Positions 1 to 7,735 of a DNA stretch of 64,000 nt are shown here, in pieces (the first letter of the stretch is position 1; each line of letters opens with the position of its first letter). The translations under genes and the position numbers were made by a program. Below the pieces are notes generated by a model. That model had not been told where the DNA came from. It made no database searches and saw nothing but the letters and a program-made list of their open reading frames with translations. Origin of the DNA: DASYML01 sp036009045 (GTDB lineage Bacteria > Acidobacteriota > Blastocatellia > Pyrinomonadales > Pyrinomonadaceae); NCBI GenBank assembly GCA_036009045.1, contig DASYML010000187.1, positions 1 to 64,000 of the forward strand. Direction: 5' to 3'.

Positions 1-1150
1 TGATGACGCGTTGGAGTTCGTCGCGCTTGACGGGTTTGACGAGGAAGCGGTCGCAGCCTGCGGCGAGGGCGTCGCTGCGTTCGGTGTCCGTGTCGTGGCC
101 CGTGAGGACGATGGTCGGAATGTGTTTGAGCCTCTCATCACGCTTGAACGCCGAGATTAGTTCGCCGCCGTTCATCAAGGGCATGGCCCAGTCCGTCAGG
201 ACGAGGTCCACATCTTTTGAAGCCAGCACGTCCAGCGCCGCGTGCGCGCCCGAAGCCGTCTCCACTACATAACCCATCCGCTCGACCAGTTTGCGTAGCA
301 GCAACAGTAACTCCGGCGCGTCTTCCACGATGAGTATGCGATGCGTGTCGGCGGACTCTTGTGCGAGCGCGGTGGGGAGGACGATGGTATAGACCGTGCC
401 CACGCCGAGTTTGCTGCGCACGGAGACATTGCCGCCGTGGGAAGCGGCGATGCGCTTGGCGATAGCGAGACCAACTCCGCGCGCACGCGCGCTCGCGTGT
501 GCGTTGGATGCCTGCCAGAAGGCGTCGAAGATGAAGGGAATCTCCTCCGCCGGAATCCCTCCGCCGGAATCAATCACGTTAATCACGACGAAGCGTCGCC
601 CGTCATCGCCCATGCGCGTGCCCATGATGGCCTGAGCTTCTATCTTGACCTGCCCGCCATCGGGCGTCGCGGCCAGCGCAGCCTTCAAGAGATGACAGAG
701 CGCGCGTCGCGTCTGCCTTACATCAACATGCATCTTGAGCGTCTGCGGAGTGACGCGCACATTCAATTCGACGCCGCGCAGGGCCGCTTCGGCTCGCAAA
801 GGTTCCGTCACTTCTTCAAGCAACCCCTCGGCCCCGACCGTCTCCTGTTGAAGACCCAGCGGGCGCTCCGGCTGTTGCGCGATTTCCATGTGATCGTCCA
901 GCAGACGACGTATGCGGTCGCCGCTTTCAATCGCGGAATTCAGCAACTGCCTGTCTTCCATGTCGAAAGGCTCGCGCGCCTGCAACTTGCTCTCGAAAAG
1001 CTCAAGCAGCCCGAGCACGCTCGTCAGCGGCAGGCGTATGTCGCGCACGAGCGTGTCCAGAAAGCTGCCTTTGAGCCGCTCTATTTCTCTTTGCGCGTCC
1101 GCCAGATTGTCCAATCGCACCTCTGCGTAGACAGAGTCGTTTTCCTTCAT
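1..1150 (-). CDS. hybrid histidine kinase-like protein with C-terminal receiver (C-end off window)
   Basis: Reads leftward from an ATG at 1150 with AGGAG about 15 nt upstream and runs off the window after about 383 codons. Order: short N-terminal coiled coil (about 10-30), DHp-like helix pair (28-95), HATPase_c domain (115-255) with DSGGG, a FDAFWQA F-box and GVGLAIAKRI G2 box, then a receiver domain (270 on) with acidic pocket, acceptor D320 (LTDW) and K372 (VKP). The H-box reads LVRDIRLPLTSV, so the phospho-accepting His is Arg36, and the N-box Asn is Ala157. No sensor or membrane segment. It is therefore probably not an ordinary autokinase; the receiver looks intact. Family assignment is sure, activity is not. 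Confidence 0.85.
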   Translation of the reverse strand, partial: MKENDSVYAEVRLDNLADAQREIERLKGSFLDTLVRDIRLPLTSVLGLLELFESKLQAREPFDMEDRQLLNSAIESGDRIRRLLDDHMEIAQQPERPLGLQQETVGAEGLLEEVTEPLRAEAALRGVELNVRVTPQTLKMHVDVRQTRRALCHLLKAALAATPDGGQVKIEAQAIMGTRMGDDGRRFVVINVIDSGGGIPAEEIPFIFDAFWQASNAHASARARGVGLAIAKRIAASHGGNVSVRSKLGVGTVYTIVLPTALAQESADTHRILIVEDAPELLLLLRKLVERMGYVVETASGAHAALDVLASKDVDLVLTDWAMPLMNGGELISAFKRDERLKHIPTIVLTGHDTDTERSDALAAGCDRFLVKPVKRDELQRVI

Positions 1151-1267
1151 CTGATGTTTGAAACTCCTGGAGGCTTGTTCTGTTACTGCGGGAAGAGTTG
1201 GAATGCCGGGCGGGCTGGGACTTGACCCGCCTTTAACTGAGTTTATACAGATTGAACGCCGATGGCA

Positions 1268-1577
1268 AGAAAAAAGTAAAAAGCAAGAAAGGCGAAAGTA
1301 AAAAGGTCAAAGGCAGGGGAAGCCAGAGTAGTGGTTCAATTTGGGTTGAGAGAGGATAAAAGAAGCGTTCACCACCGCAGACACAGAGGACGCAGAGTCA
1401 GCACAGAGGCTTGCATCTTCTTCTCTGTGAGTCCTCTGTGCGCTCTGTGTCTGCGGTGGTGAATCTCATTGTCACATTCGCTCAAGATTAAATTGAACCA
1501 CTACCGAAGCCAGCTTTTATTTAAAAGCGGTTGCCGCCGACCTTTTGCCTTCTTTAGTTTGCCTTTTACTTCTTGAG
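1268..1577. repeat. outer A/G-rich imperfect inverted arms (family I) flanking a family-B palindrome
   Basis: Left flank 1268-1316 is rich in AAAGGC/GAAAGTA words; right flank 1537-1577 is rich in the complementary GCCTTTT/CTTTAGT words. Between them sits the B element at 1329-1503, so one palindrome is nested in another. The right flank runs into the end of sdhB and encodes its final Lys-Lys-stop. The whole 1151-1565 gap otherwise shows no gene. Confidence 0.5.
1329..1503. repeat. family-B composite palindrome (copy 1)
   Basis: Outer arms TAGTGGTTCAATTT and AAATTGAACCACTA enclose inner arms built on TTCACCACCGCAGACACAG and the word CACAGAG, separated by a short AT-rich loop. Same design at 14351, 30203, 31485, 47700, 51195 and a shortened copy at 56895. 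Confidence 0.9.
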
Positions 1578-2357
1578 CCAGCCAAAGAGACCGTAGATGA
1601 TCGTCTCGCGGTTCTCTTCATAGATGGCTTTGGTGAGGGGCAGGGACATCGGGCAGACCTGCACGCAGTTCTGTGCGTTGCCACAGTTGGTGATGCCGTC
1701 ATCGCCCATGATGGCTTCCAATCTCGCATCGCGCGTCATCTCCCCCGAAGGATGCATGTTGAAGAGACGGACCTGCGCGATGGCCTGTGGTCCAATATAC
1801 TGGTCGCCCTCGTATTGCGGGCAGGCTTCGAGGCAACAGCCGCACGTCATGCAGCGCGAATAGGCATAACGCTCCGCGACGGTTTCCTGGTCCATCTTCG
1901 GGCCTGGGCCGAGGTCGTATGAACCGTCAATCTCTATCCAGGCGTTGACGCGCTTGAGATGATCGAACATCGGCTGGCGGTCAACTATCAGATCGCGCAC
2001 GTTGGGAAACTTAGACATCGGTTCCAGTGTGATGGGCTGGTCCAACTGGTCCACTAATGCAGAGCATGATTGACGCACGCGCCCGTTGATGATCATCGTG
2101 CAGATGCCGCAGACCTGTTCCAGACAGTTCATGTTCCAGACGGGCGGAGTTGTCTTCTTGCCCTCTTTCGTGACGGGATTCTTTTGAATCTCCATGAGAC
2201 ACGAAATGATGTTGAGGTTCGGACGATAGGGAATCTCAAACTCTTCCCAGTATTGCGGCGCGTCCGGGTTCTCCCGCCGCCTGATGCGTATTTGAACGGT
2301 CTTCGACGGTATACGTCGCGCCTGCCCCGCGCCTGTATCTTGTGCGTGTGTGCTCAT
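1566..2357 (-). CDS. sdhB: succinate dehydrogenase / fumarate reductase iron-sulfur subunit
   Basis: 263 aa. Carries electrons from SdhA flavin to the membrane anchor through three iron-sulfur clusters. The [2Fe-2S] ligands are C78, C83, C86 and C98 (CLEQVCGIC then QSC); the C-terminal ferredoxin half has CMTCGCCLEACP at 169-180 and CGNAQNCVQVCP at 225-236 for the [4Fe-4S] and [3Fe-4S] clusters. The sequence style matches the Bacillus-type SdhCAB enzyme used with menaquinone. It is the last gene of the leftward sdh group but is separated from sdhA by a Uma2 gene that ends 5 bp upstream of it. Its last codons come from a repeat arm. Annotation is firm; direction (oxidase or reductase) cannot be told from sequence. 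Confidence 0.97.
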   Translation of the reverse strand: MSTHAQDTGAGQARRIPSKTVQIRIRRRENPDAPQYWEEFEIPYRPNLNIISCLMEIQKNPVTKEGKKTTPPVWNMNCLEQVCGICTMIINGRVRQSCSALVDQLDQPITLEPMSKFPNVRDLIVDRQPMFDHLKRVNAWIEIDGSYDLGPGPKMDQETVAERYAYSRCMTCGCCLEACPQYEGDQYIGPQAIAQVRLFNMHPSGEMTRDARLEAIMGDDGITNCGNAQNCVQVCPMSLPLTKAIYEENRETIIYGLFGWLKK

Positions 2358-2362
2358 AGGTC

Positions 2363-2929
2363 TCAGCCTGTTTTATCGTAAACTGCTTGAAGTGAAAGCG
2401 TGCATTCGATTGACGGCAGATTCAGTGTGCTGTCCATCCCTAATGCCGTCGTATAGGTCCAACTCTCCTGTGTTTGCCTGACGTATTGCTCGATGGCGCT
2501 CTCGTCCTGCGAGATGAGTATGTACTCCTGCAAGGAAACCAATTGCTGGTAAGCACGAAACTTTTCGCCCCTGTCGAACGCCGCCGTGCTCTCTGAAAGA
2601 ACTTCGACAATCAAGGTCGGGTTGAGAATGATGTCCTCGCGGTCATCATGAAACTGCGGCTCGCCGCACAGCACGGACACATCTGGATAGAAAAACTTCC
2701 GAGAGTCCGGCATTAACACCTTGATGTGGCTCGCCAACACGAGACCGGGCCGTTCTCTTAATTGTTGGCCCAGTGCGCCAATCACGTTGGCGACAATCGT
2801 ATTATGTCGCAGGCTCGCGCCCGACATGTCGTACACGATGCCGTCCATGTACTCGCTCTTGTACTCGGCCTTGCGTTCGATGGCGAGATACTCTTCGGGA
2901 GCCAGGTATGTATCGCGTTGCGTTGACAT
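2363..2929 (-). CDS. Uma2 family (DUF820) putative endonuclease, inserted in sdh operon
   Basis: 188 aa. Uma2 proteins have a PD-(D/E)XK nuclease fold and are highly amplified in Cyanobacteria and some Acidobacteriota and Chloroflexota; their biological role is unknown. Visible hallmarks: N-terminal YLAPEEYLAIERKAEYKSEY, FYPDVSV with the active-site Asp, LIVEVLSEST with the active-site Glu, and a downstream DRGEKFRAY with a Lys. All nuclease residues look intact. It lies between sdhA (50 bp) and sdhB (5 bp) on the same strand, where most genomes have sdhB directly after sdhA, so it is probably co-transcribed with them. I infer a late insertion without functional link to respiration. Confidence 0.9.
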   Translation of the reverse strand: MSTQRDTYLAPEEYLAIERKAEYKSEYMDGIVYDMSGASLRHNTIVANVIGALGQQLRERPGLVLASHIKVLMPDSRKFFYPDVSVLCGEPQFHDDREDIILNPTLIVEVLSESTAAFDRGEKFRAYQQLVSLQEYILISQDESAIEQYVRQTQESWTYTTALGMDSTLNLPSIECTLSLQAVYDKTG

Positions 2930-2979
2930 ATATCAGTTAGAGAGAAATCAACTCTGAATCTGTCCGTGCGATTGTTCGC

Positions 2980-5007
2980 TCAGAGCTTGTCCGATTTTCC
3001 TCCCGCGTCCTTGAGGTCCTTGCCCTGTTCGCGGCGCGTCTGTGCCTCTCCGTGATTCACGTCGCGGACCTGCTCTTTGTTCTGGTCCCAGACGGCTGGT
3101 CCGGTTAAATCTTTGGGCCTGGCATCCCAGCCCTGCTCCGGCACTTGCTGCGCGCCGTCTTTGGTGGGGAGGCCGGAAGCAGCCGCGCTCGCCGCCGTGG
3201 AGGCCGTCGCTGTCTCCTGCTTATTGTGGCTGTAATCGCGGACGCGCGGTTTGATGAGGGAGATGTCAACGGGTTCGTAGGAGATGACAGGCCCCTCGCC
3301 GGAATATTCGGCGATGGTGGTCTTGAGAAAATTCTCGTCGTCGCGCTTCGGAAAGTCAGGCTTGTAGTGCGCGCCGCGCGATTCGTTGCGATTCAGAGCG
3401 CCGAGCGTGATGACGCGCGCCAGTTCGAGCATGTTCTTCAAGTGGCGCGCGTGCGGCAGCGCCATCGTTGCCCACAGGTTCGAGTCGTTGATGGAGATAT
3501 GCTGATAGCGGTCCATTAATTCGAGCAGCTTCGCGTCCGTCTCCTTGAGGCGTTCGTTATAACGCACGACCGTCACGTTGTCCGTCATCCACTTGCCCAT
3601 CTCTTCATGCAGGACATACTGGTTCTCGGTCCCGCTCTGTGTCTTGAGCCGCTCGTTAATCTCTTCCTGGCGTTTCAACTCCTGCTCGTAAATGTTAGAG
3701 CCGTCAGAGCCGTTGCGCTCGACGTTCTTCGCGTACTCGATGGCGGCCGGGGCCGCGACGAATCCGCCGTAGACGCAACTGACGAGCGAGTTCGCGCCGA
3801 GACGATTCGCGCCGTGAATAGAGTAATCGCATTCTCCCGCCGCGAGCAGACCCGGAATGTTCGTGCGTTGGTCGTAGTCCACCCACAGGCCGCCCATAGA
3901 ATAATGTACGCCCGGAAAAATTCGCATCGGCACATGACGCGGGTCGTCGCCGACGAACATCTCGTAAATTTCCAGAATCGCGCCGAGCTTGCGGTCCAGA
4001 GTCTCCGCTGGAATGTGTGTGAGGTCCAGATAAACCTGATTCTCGCCGCTGATGCCCATCCCGTCGAGACAGACCTGAAAAATCTCGCGCGTCGCAATAT
4101 CGCGCGGGACGAGGTTGCCGTATGCGGGATACTTCTCTTCAAGAAAGTAAAGGCGCTCCTTCTCAGGAATCGAAGAGGGAGGCCGCGTGTCGTTCTGAGC
4201 GCGCGGGACCCAGACGCGACCGCCTTCGCCGCGCGCGGATTCGGACATCAGTCGCAGCTTGTCTTCGCCGGGAATGGAGGTCGGGTGGACCTGTATAAAT
4301 TCGCCGTTGGCATACTTCGCGCCCTGCTGGTAGCAGGCGGAGACGGCGCTCCCCGTGCAGACCATTGAGTTCGTAGACTTACCGAAGATGAGGCCGGGTC
4401 CGCCCGTCGCCATAATCACCGCGTCTGCCTTGAAGGCTTTGAGTTCGAGCGTCTGAAGGTTCATCGCCACGAGGCCGCGACACACTTGATGATCGTCCAT
4501 GATGAGAGACATCATCTCCCAGCCTTCGTACTTCTTGACTTTGCCTTCGGCTTCGCGCCGTCGCACTTGCTCGTCCAGCGCGTAGAGCAATTGCTGTCCG
4601 GTCGAAGCGCCCGCGAAGGCCGTCCGGTGATGCTTCGTCCCGCCGAAGCGACGGAAATCAAGCAAGCCTTCCTTCGTCCGCGAGAAGGGCACGCCCATGC
4701 GGTCGAAGAGATAGATAATCGCGGGGGCCATCTCGCACATAGCCTTGGCGGGCGGCTGGTTGGCTAGAAAATCCCCGCCGTAAACAGTGTCGTCGAAGTG
4801 TTCGGCGGTCGAATCGCCCTCGCCCTTGGTATTGACCGCGCCGTTGATGCCGCCCTGCGCGCAGACGGAGTGCGAGCGCTTGACCGGCACGACCGAAAAA
4901 AGGTCCACGGAGTGTCCGCTCTCTGCGATTTTCATCGCCGCCGCCAGTCCCGCCAGTCCGCCGCCGACTATCGCAATCTTGATACCGTTGCTGCTAGTAG
5001 TTGCCAT
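2980..5007 (-). CDS. sdhA: succinate dehydrogenase / fumarate reductase flavoprotein subunit
   Basis: 675 aa. Oxidises succinate to fumarate with covalently bound FAD. N-terminal dinucleotide motif VGGGLAGLAAAMKIAE, the FAD-attachment His in RSHSVCAQGGI, substrate-site HPTSIPG and the catalytic Arg region SESARGEGGRVW are visible. The last about 75 residues after RDYSHNKQ are an Ala/Thr/Ser then Lys/Asp/Gln-rich extension absent from typical SdhA (about 590 aa), probably disordered. It starts 6 bp after sdhC ends; the GGGAGG at the sdhC end serves as ribosome binding site. Operon order is sdhC-sdhA-(uma2)-sdhB. Confidence 0.97.
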   Translation of the reverse strand: MATTSSNGIKIAIVGGGLAGLAAAMKIAESGHSVDLFSVVPVKRSHSVCAQGGINGAVNTKGEGDSTAEHFDDTVYGGDFLANQPPAKAMCEMAPAIIYLFDRMGVPFSRTKEGLLDFRRFGGTKHHRTAFAGASTGQQLLYALDEQVRRREAEGKVKKYEGWEMMSLIMDDHQVCRGLVAMNLQTLELKAFKADAVIMATGGPGLIFGKSTNSMVCTGSAVSACYQQGAKYANGEFIQVHPTSIPGEDKLRLMSESARGEGGRVWVPRAQNDTRPPSSIPEKERLYFLEEKYPAYGNLVPRDIATREIFQVCLDGMGISGENQVYLDLTHIPAETLDRKLGAILEIYEMFVGDDPRHVPMRIFPGVHYSMGGLWVDYDQRTNIPGLLAAGECDYSIHGANRLGANSLVSCVYGGFVAAPAAIEYAKNVERNGSDGSNIYEQELKRQEEINERLKTQSGTENQYVLHEEMGKWMTDNVTVVRYNERLKETDAKLLELMDRYQHISINDSNLWATMALPHARHLKNMLELARVITLGALNRNESRGAHYKPDFPKRDDENFLKTTIAEYSGEGPVISYEPVDISLIKPRVRDYSHNKQETATASTAASAAASGLPTKDGAQQVPEQGWDARPKDLTGPAVWDQNKEQVRDVNHGEAQTRREQGKDLKDAGGKSDKL

Positions 5008-5013
5008 GATGTT

Positions 5014-5685
5014 TTAGAGAATACCTCCCAGCAATCCTCCCGGACGAATGAAAGCGATGGCCGCGTTGAGGCCGACCAGCAGCAGCAACGCGCCGAAGGC
5101 GATGCAGGCGTAACCCGTCAGGCGTTGAGCGCGCGCGCCGATGGTGATGCCCCAGTCAACCAGAAAGAGCCAGATGCCGTTCGCCAAGTGCCAGACGGTC
5201 GCCGTGATGCCGACGATGTACACCAGAAAGATAGGGATGATATGAAACTCTCGCGCCACAATATCGAAAGCCTTGTTTGAATGAGTAGCCACGGACTCCG
5301 TGTTGAGTCCTGGGACTAGGCCGAACCTGAAGTTGAGCACATGAAAGAGAATGAAGAAGAAGAGTATCACTCCCGTGATGCGTTGAATCGTATAGAACCA
5401 GTTGCGCGGGTACGGGTAATGCAGATTATTGGGCCGCGCCTCCAGCGTAATGACTATCCCGTAGACCGCGTGATAGATGAGCGGGATGAAGATGCCGCCG
5501 ACCTCCACGAAGATGATGTAGGGAATAGATTGCAGGTCCTTGACCGCGTTGTTAAAGTCGGCGGGGCCTGTGAGGGCTTTGGAGTTGGTGTAAAAATGTT
5601 CCAGCAAAAAGATGCCGAGCGGCACGATGCCGGACAACTGGTGCAGCTTGCGCAGCACAAAGGTTCTGCTTAAACGAATCGCCAT
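5014..5685 (-). CDS. sdhC: succinate dehydrogenase cytochrome b558 subunit
   Basis: 223 aa, Bacillus-type single-polypeptide membrane anchor with five predicted transmembrane helices; it binds two b hemes and replaces the SdhC/SdhD pair. Candidate heme-ligand histidines sit in LHQLSGI, LLEHFY, LIYHAVYG, LFHVLNF and TVWHLANG. First gene of the leftward sdh group; ATG at 5685 is preceded by a purine run GGAGTGTTTTC. The 5686-5819 gap toward the Coq4-like gene has no recognisable element. Confidence 0.95.
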   Translation of the reverse strand: MAIRLSRTFVLRKLHQLSGIVPLGIFLLEHFYTNSKALTGPADFNNAVKDLQSIPYIIFVEVGGIFIPLIYHAVYGIVITLEARPNNLHYPYPRNWFYTIQRITGVILFFFILFHVLNFRFGLVPGLNTESVATHSNKAFDIVAREFHIIPIFLVYIVGITATVWHLANGIWLFLVDWGITIGARAQRLTGYACIAFGALLLLVGLNAAIAFIRPGGLLGGIL

Positions 5686-5819
5686 CGTTAGAAAACACTC
5701 CTTCGCCGGGAGGTAGCCGTCCTCTTGCAGACCGTCCTATCCGTGGCGGGATTGATTTGTTGATGCATCGAACACCCGAAATTATATGTTGAAGCGCCGG
5801 AAAAGCAAACGAGACGCGC

Positions 5820-6443
5820 TCACTTCCTGCCCTCCTCATGCCCGACGGCCCATCTCTCACCCGCCACCAGGCTGAACAGCCCCAACAGTGTCATCGGCGT
5901 CCAAAACAACGCGCCGACGCTCAAGCTGACAGCGCCACTCAAGAGGCTCCATTTCAAGAATGCCAATCGCTCAGACATCCTCGCGGGAGACGAATCCTGG
6001 TCCAATTTTAAAGCCTCGCGCACTTCTCCCACCTTCCTTGATAGCAACTCTTCCGTGAAAGCCACCGGATAGAGACTCCGGCTTCTGCGCCCGCGCAGGA
6101 ATGCGCGCCACATGCTGCGCGGGTAGAGCAGGAGACCGTAAGAGAGGCCGCCCAAATCCAGAAACCACCCCACGAAGTTGGGCAGGTCGCCAGTCGCAAC
6201 TTCCCACGCCGCAATCTCCGCTTCGCCTTCCAGCGTCGTCGGATACTCCGTCAAGATGTGATGCAGGTCATGGTATCTGACGGCGCTGGCGCGCGAAGGG
6301 ATGTTCGGGAAGAAAATCGGTACTGGACCAAATTTAATCTTGACCCATCTATCGCCATAGCCCCCGTCAGCGCCGAAATCGTTCTCCGCGAAATATTGAA
6401 CCCGCGCCTCGCGCAAAGTCATCTCAGGTTGATAAATCGTCAT
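5820..6443 (-). CDS. Coq4-like membrane-associated protein
   Basis: 207 aa. Residues 58-74 contain HDLHH, then eleven residues, then Glu74, which is the HDxxHx11E zinc motif that defines the Coq4 family of ubiquinone biosynthesis. The Coq4 reaction in eukaryotes is C1 decarboxylation/hydroxylation of the quinone ring. Ahead of the motif is an N-terminal GDRWVKIKFGPVPIFFPN stretch; residues 165-195 are hydrophobic enough for one or two membrane helices, unlike soluble Coq4. It stands alone between sdhC and a divergent LysR gene. In a lineage expected to use menaquinone the role is open; quinone or lipid chemistry is a guess. Family match rests on the motif only. Confidence 0.6.
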   Translation of the reverse strand: MTIYQPEMTLREARVQYFAENDFGADGGYGDRWVKIKFGPVPIFFPNIPSRASAVRYHDLHHILTEYPTTLEGEAEIAAWEVATGDLPNFVGWFLDLGGLSYGLLLYPRSMWRAFLRGRRSRSLYPVAFTEELLSRKVGEVREALKLDQDSSPARMSERLAFLKWSLLSGAVSLSVGALFWTPMTLLGLFSLVAGERWAVGHEEGRK

Positions 6444-6585
6444 GGCTCTATTCCTCGCGCCGCTCCTGCTGCCAAAGATGCCCGTCGGCGCTATCTTCTT
6501 TCAAGCATATGATAACGGTCGGAACCCATTAGGTAAAATGAAAAATCTTGCGAACAATTTTAAATTAATCTTATAATTCAAAAGC

Positions 6586-6710
6586 AGTCAGGAGTCTCGG
6601 AGTCATGAGTCACAAGCAGTTGACCTTAACTTGCACAGTTGGCTTGAAACTTAAATCTCAGACCTTAAACTTCAAACCGTCTGATTCCTGACTCCGAGAC
6701 TCCTGACTCT
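6586..6710. repeat. family-A heptamer palindrome (copy 1), divergent gap
   Basis: Left arm of GGAGTCT-type words (6586-6614), right arm of GACTCCT-type words (6679-6710), loop of about 65 nt. The loop resembles that of copy 2 (shared TTAAACTTCAAA). The right arm ends 4 bp before the LysR start codon at 6715. Confidence 0.85.
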
Positions 6711-6714
6711 TCTT

Positions 6715-7629
6715 ATGCAAATTGAGACGCTCAAAATATTTTGTGATCTCGTCGAGGCAGGGAGTTTCTCGCAGGCGGCGGAGCGGAATTTCGTGACGCA
6801 GTCGGCGGTCAGCCAGCAGGTGCGCGGGCTTGAAGAAAAGTTCAAGCGTAGATTGTTGGAACGCGTGCGCGGGCGTCGTGAGATACGTTTGACCAGCGCC
6901 GGAGAGACGCTCTACGAGGAGAGCCGCAACGTCCTGGCGGCCTACGCGCTCTTGCAGGAACGCCTCCGCGCCCTGACGGACACCGTCAGCGGGACCGTTC
7001 GCGTCGCCACCGTTTATAGCATCGGCCTGCACGAACTGCCGCCCGCCGTGCGGCGCTTTATGGCGCTCTATCCTTCCGCTAAAATTGATCTGGAATACAG
7101 CCGCACGACGCGCATCGTGCGCGATGTCCTGAGCGGCGCGGTGGAATTCGGCGTCGTCGCCTATCCTGAGAAGCGGCGCGGTCTCACGGTCGTCCCCTTG
7201 CCGGGTGATCGCCTCGTCCTCATTTGCCCGCCGTCGCATCCCCTGGCGACGCGCAGGAAAGTGAAGGCGTTGGAACTGGGCGGGCAGGACTTCGTACTCT
7301 TCGAGCGCGACATCCCGACGCGGCGCGCGACCGACCGGATTCTCAAATCCTATGGCGTGACGGTCAAGCGCGTCGCCGAGTTCGATAATATAGAGACCAT
7401 CAAGCGCGCGGTGGAAGTCGGCTTCGGCATCGCCATCGTCCCGCGTCCGAGCGTGCTTGACGAGCAGCGTAGCGGGCAACTCGCGGTCGTCGCCCTCGCC
7501 GGTCCAGAATGGACGCGCACCGTCGGCATCATCCACAGAAGCGACCGCCATCTCGGCGTCGCCGCGAAAAAATTTATCGAATTACTGGCCCGGAAAAATG
7601 AGAATAAGGGGTTGGAGGATGGGGGATAG
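6715..7629 (+). CDS. LysR family transcriptional regulator
   Basis: 304 aa. N-terminal winged helix-turn-helix (residues 1-60; AGSFSQAAERNFVTQSAVSQ is the recognition region) followed by a periplasmic-binding-protein-like effector domain (about 90-295), CysB/CbbR style. Divergent from the Coq4-like gene and upstream of an amidase, so either could be a target; the effector is unknown. The ATG at 6715 has no Shine-Dalgarno sequence: only TT separates it from the palindrome arm region. The C-terminal residues NKGLEDGG are encoded by the left arm of the next repeat (family G). Confidence 0.92.
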   Translation: MQIETLKIFCDLVEAGSFSQAAERNFVTQSAVSQQVRGLEEKFKRRLLERVRGRREIRLTSAGETLYEESRNVLAAYALLQERLRALTDTVSGTVRVATVYSIGLHELPPAVRRFMALYPSAKIDLEYSRTTRIVRDVLSGAVEFGVVAYPEKRRGLTVVPLPGDRLVLICPPSHPLATRRKVKALELGGQDFVLFERDIPTRRATDRILKSYGVTVKRVAEFDNIETIKRAVEVGFGIAIVPRPSVLDEQRSGQLAVVALAGPEWTRTVGIIHRSDRHLGVAAKKFIELLARKNENKGLEDGG

Positions 7630-7728
7630 GGGTTAGAGGGTGGGGAATGACCATTCACTTTGTTATAACATTCAATTTCATCTTAACCCCCAACCCCTAA
7701 CCCCTAACCCCTATCCCCCATCCCCCTT
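7607..7728. repeat. family-G heptamer palindrome (copy 1)
   Basis: Left arm of GGGGTTA/GGGGATA words (7607-7645), right arm of CCCCTAA/CCCCTAT words (7686-7728). It begins inside the LysR gene and ends 7 bp before the amidase start. Confidence 0.88.
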
Positions 7729-7735
7729 GAAGGAT

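Noticed and set aside
341..1225. Long rightward open frame over the kinase gene
   Set aside because: It is an antisense frame kept open by GC-rich codon use; the leftward frame has domain motifs.
1329..1503. CRISPR-like array because of repeated CACAGAG words
   Set aside because: Words form inverted arms, with no regular direct repeat and unique spacers, and no cas genes.
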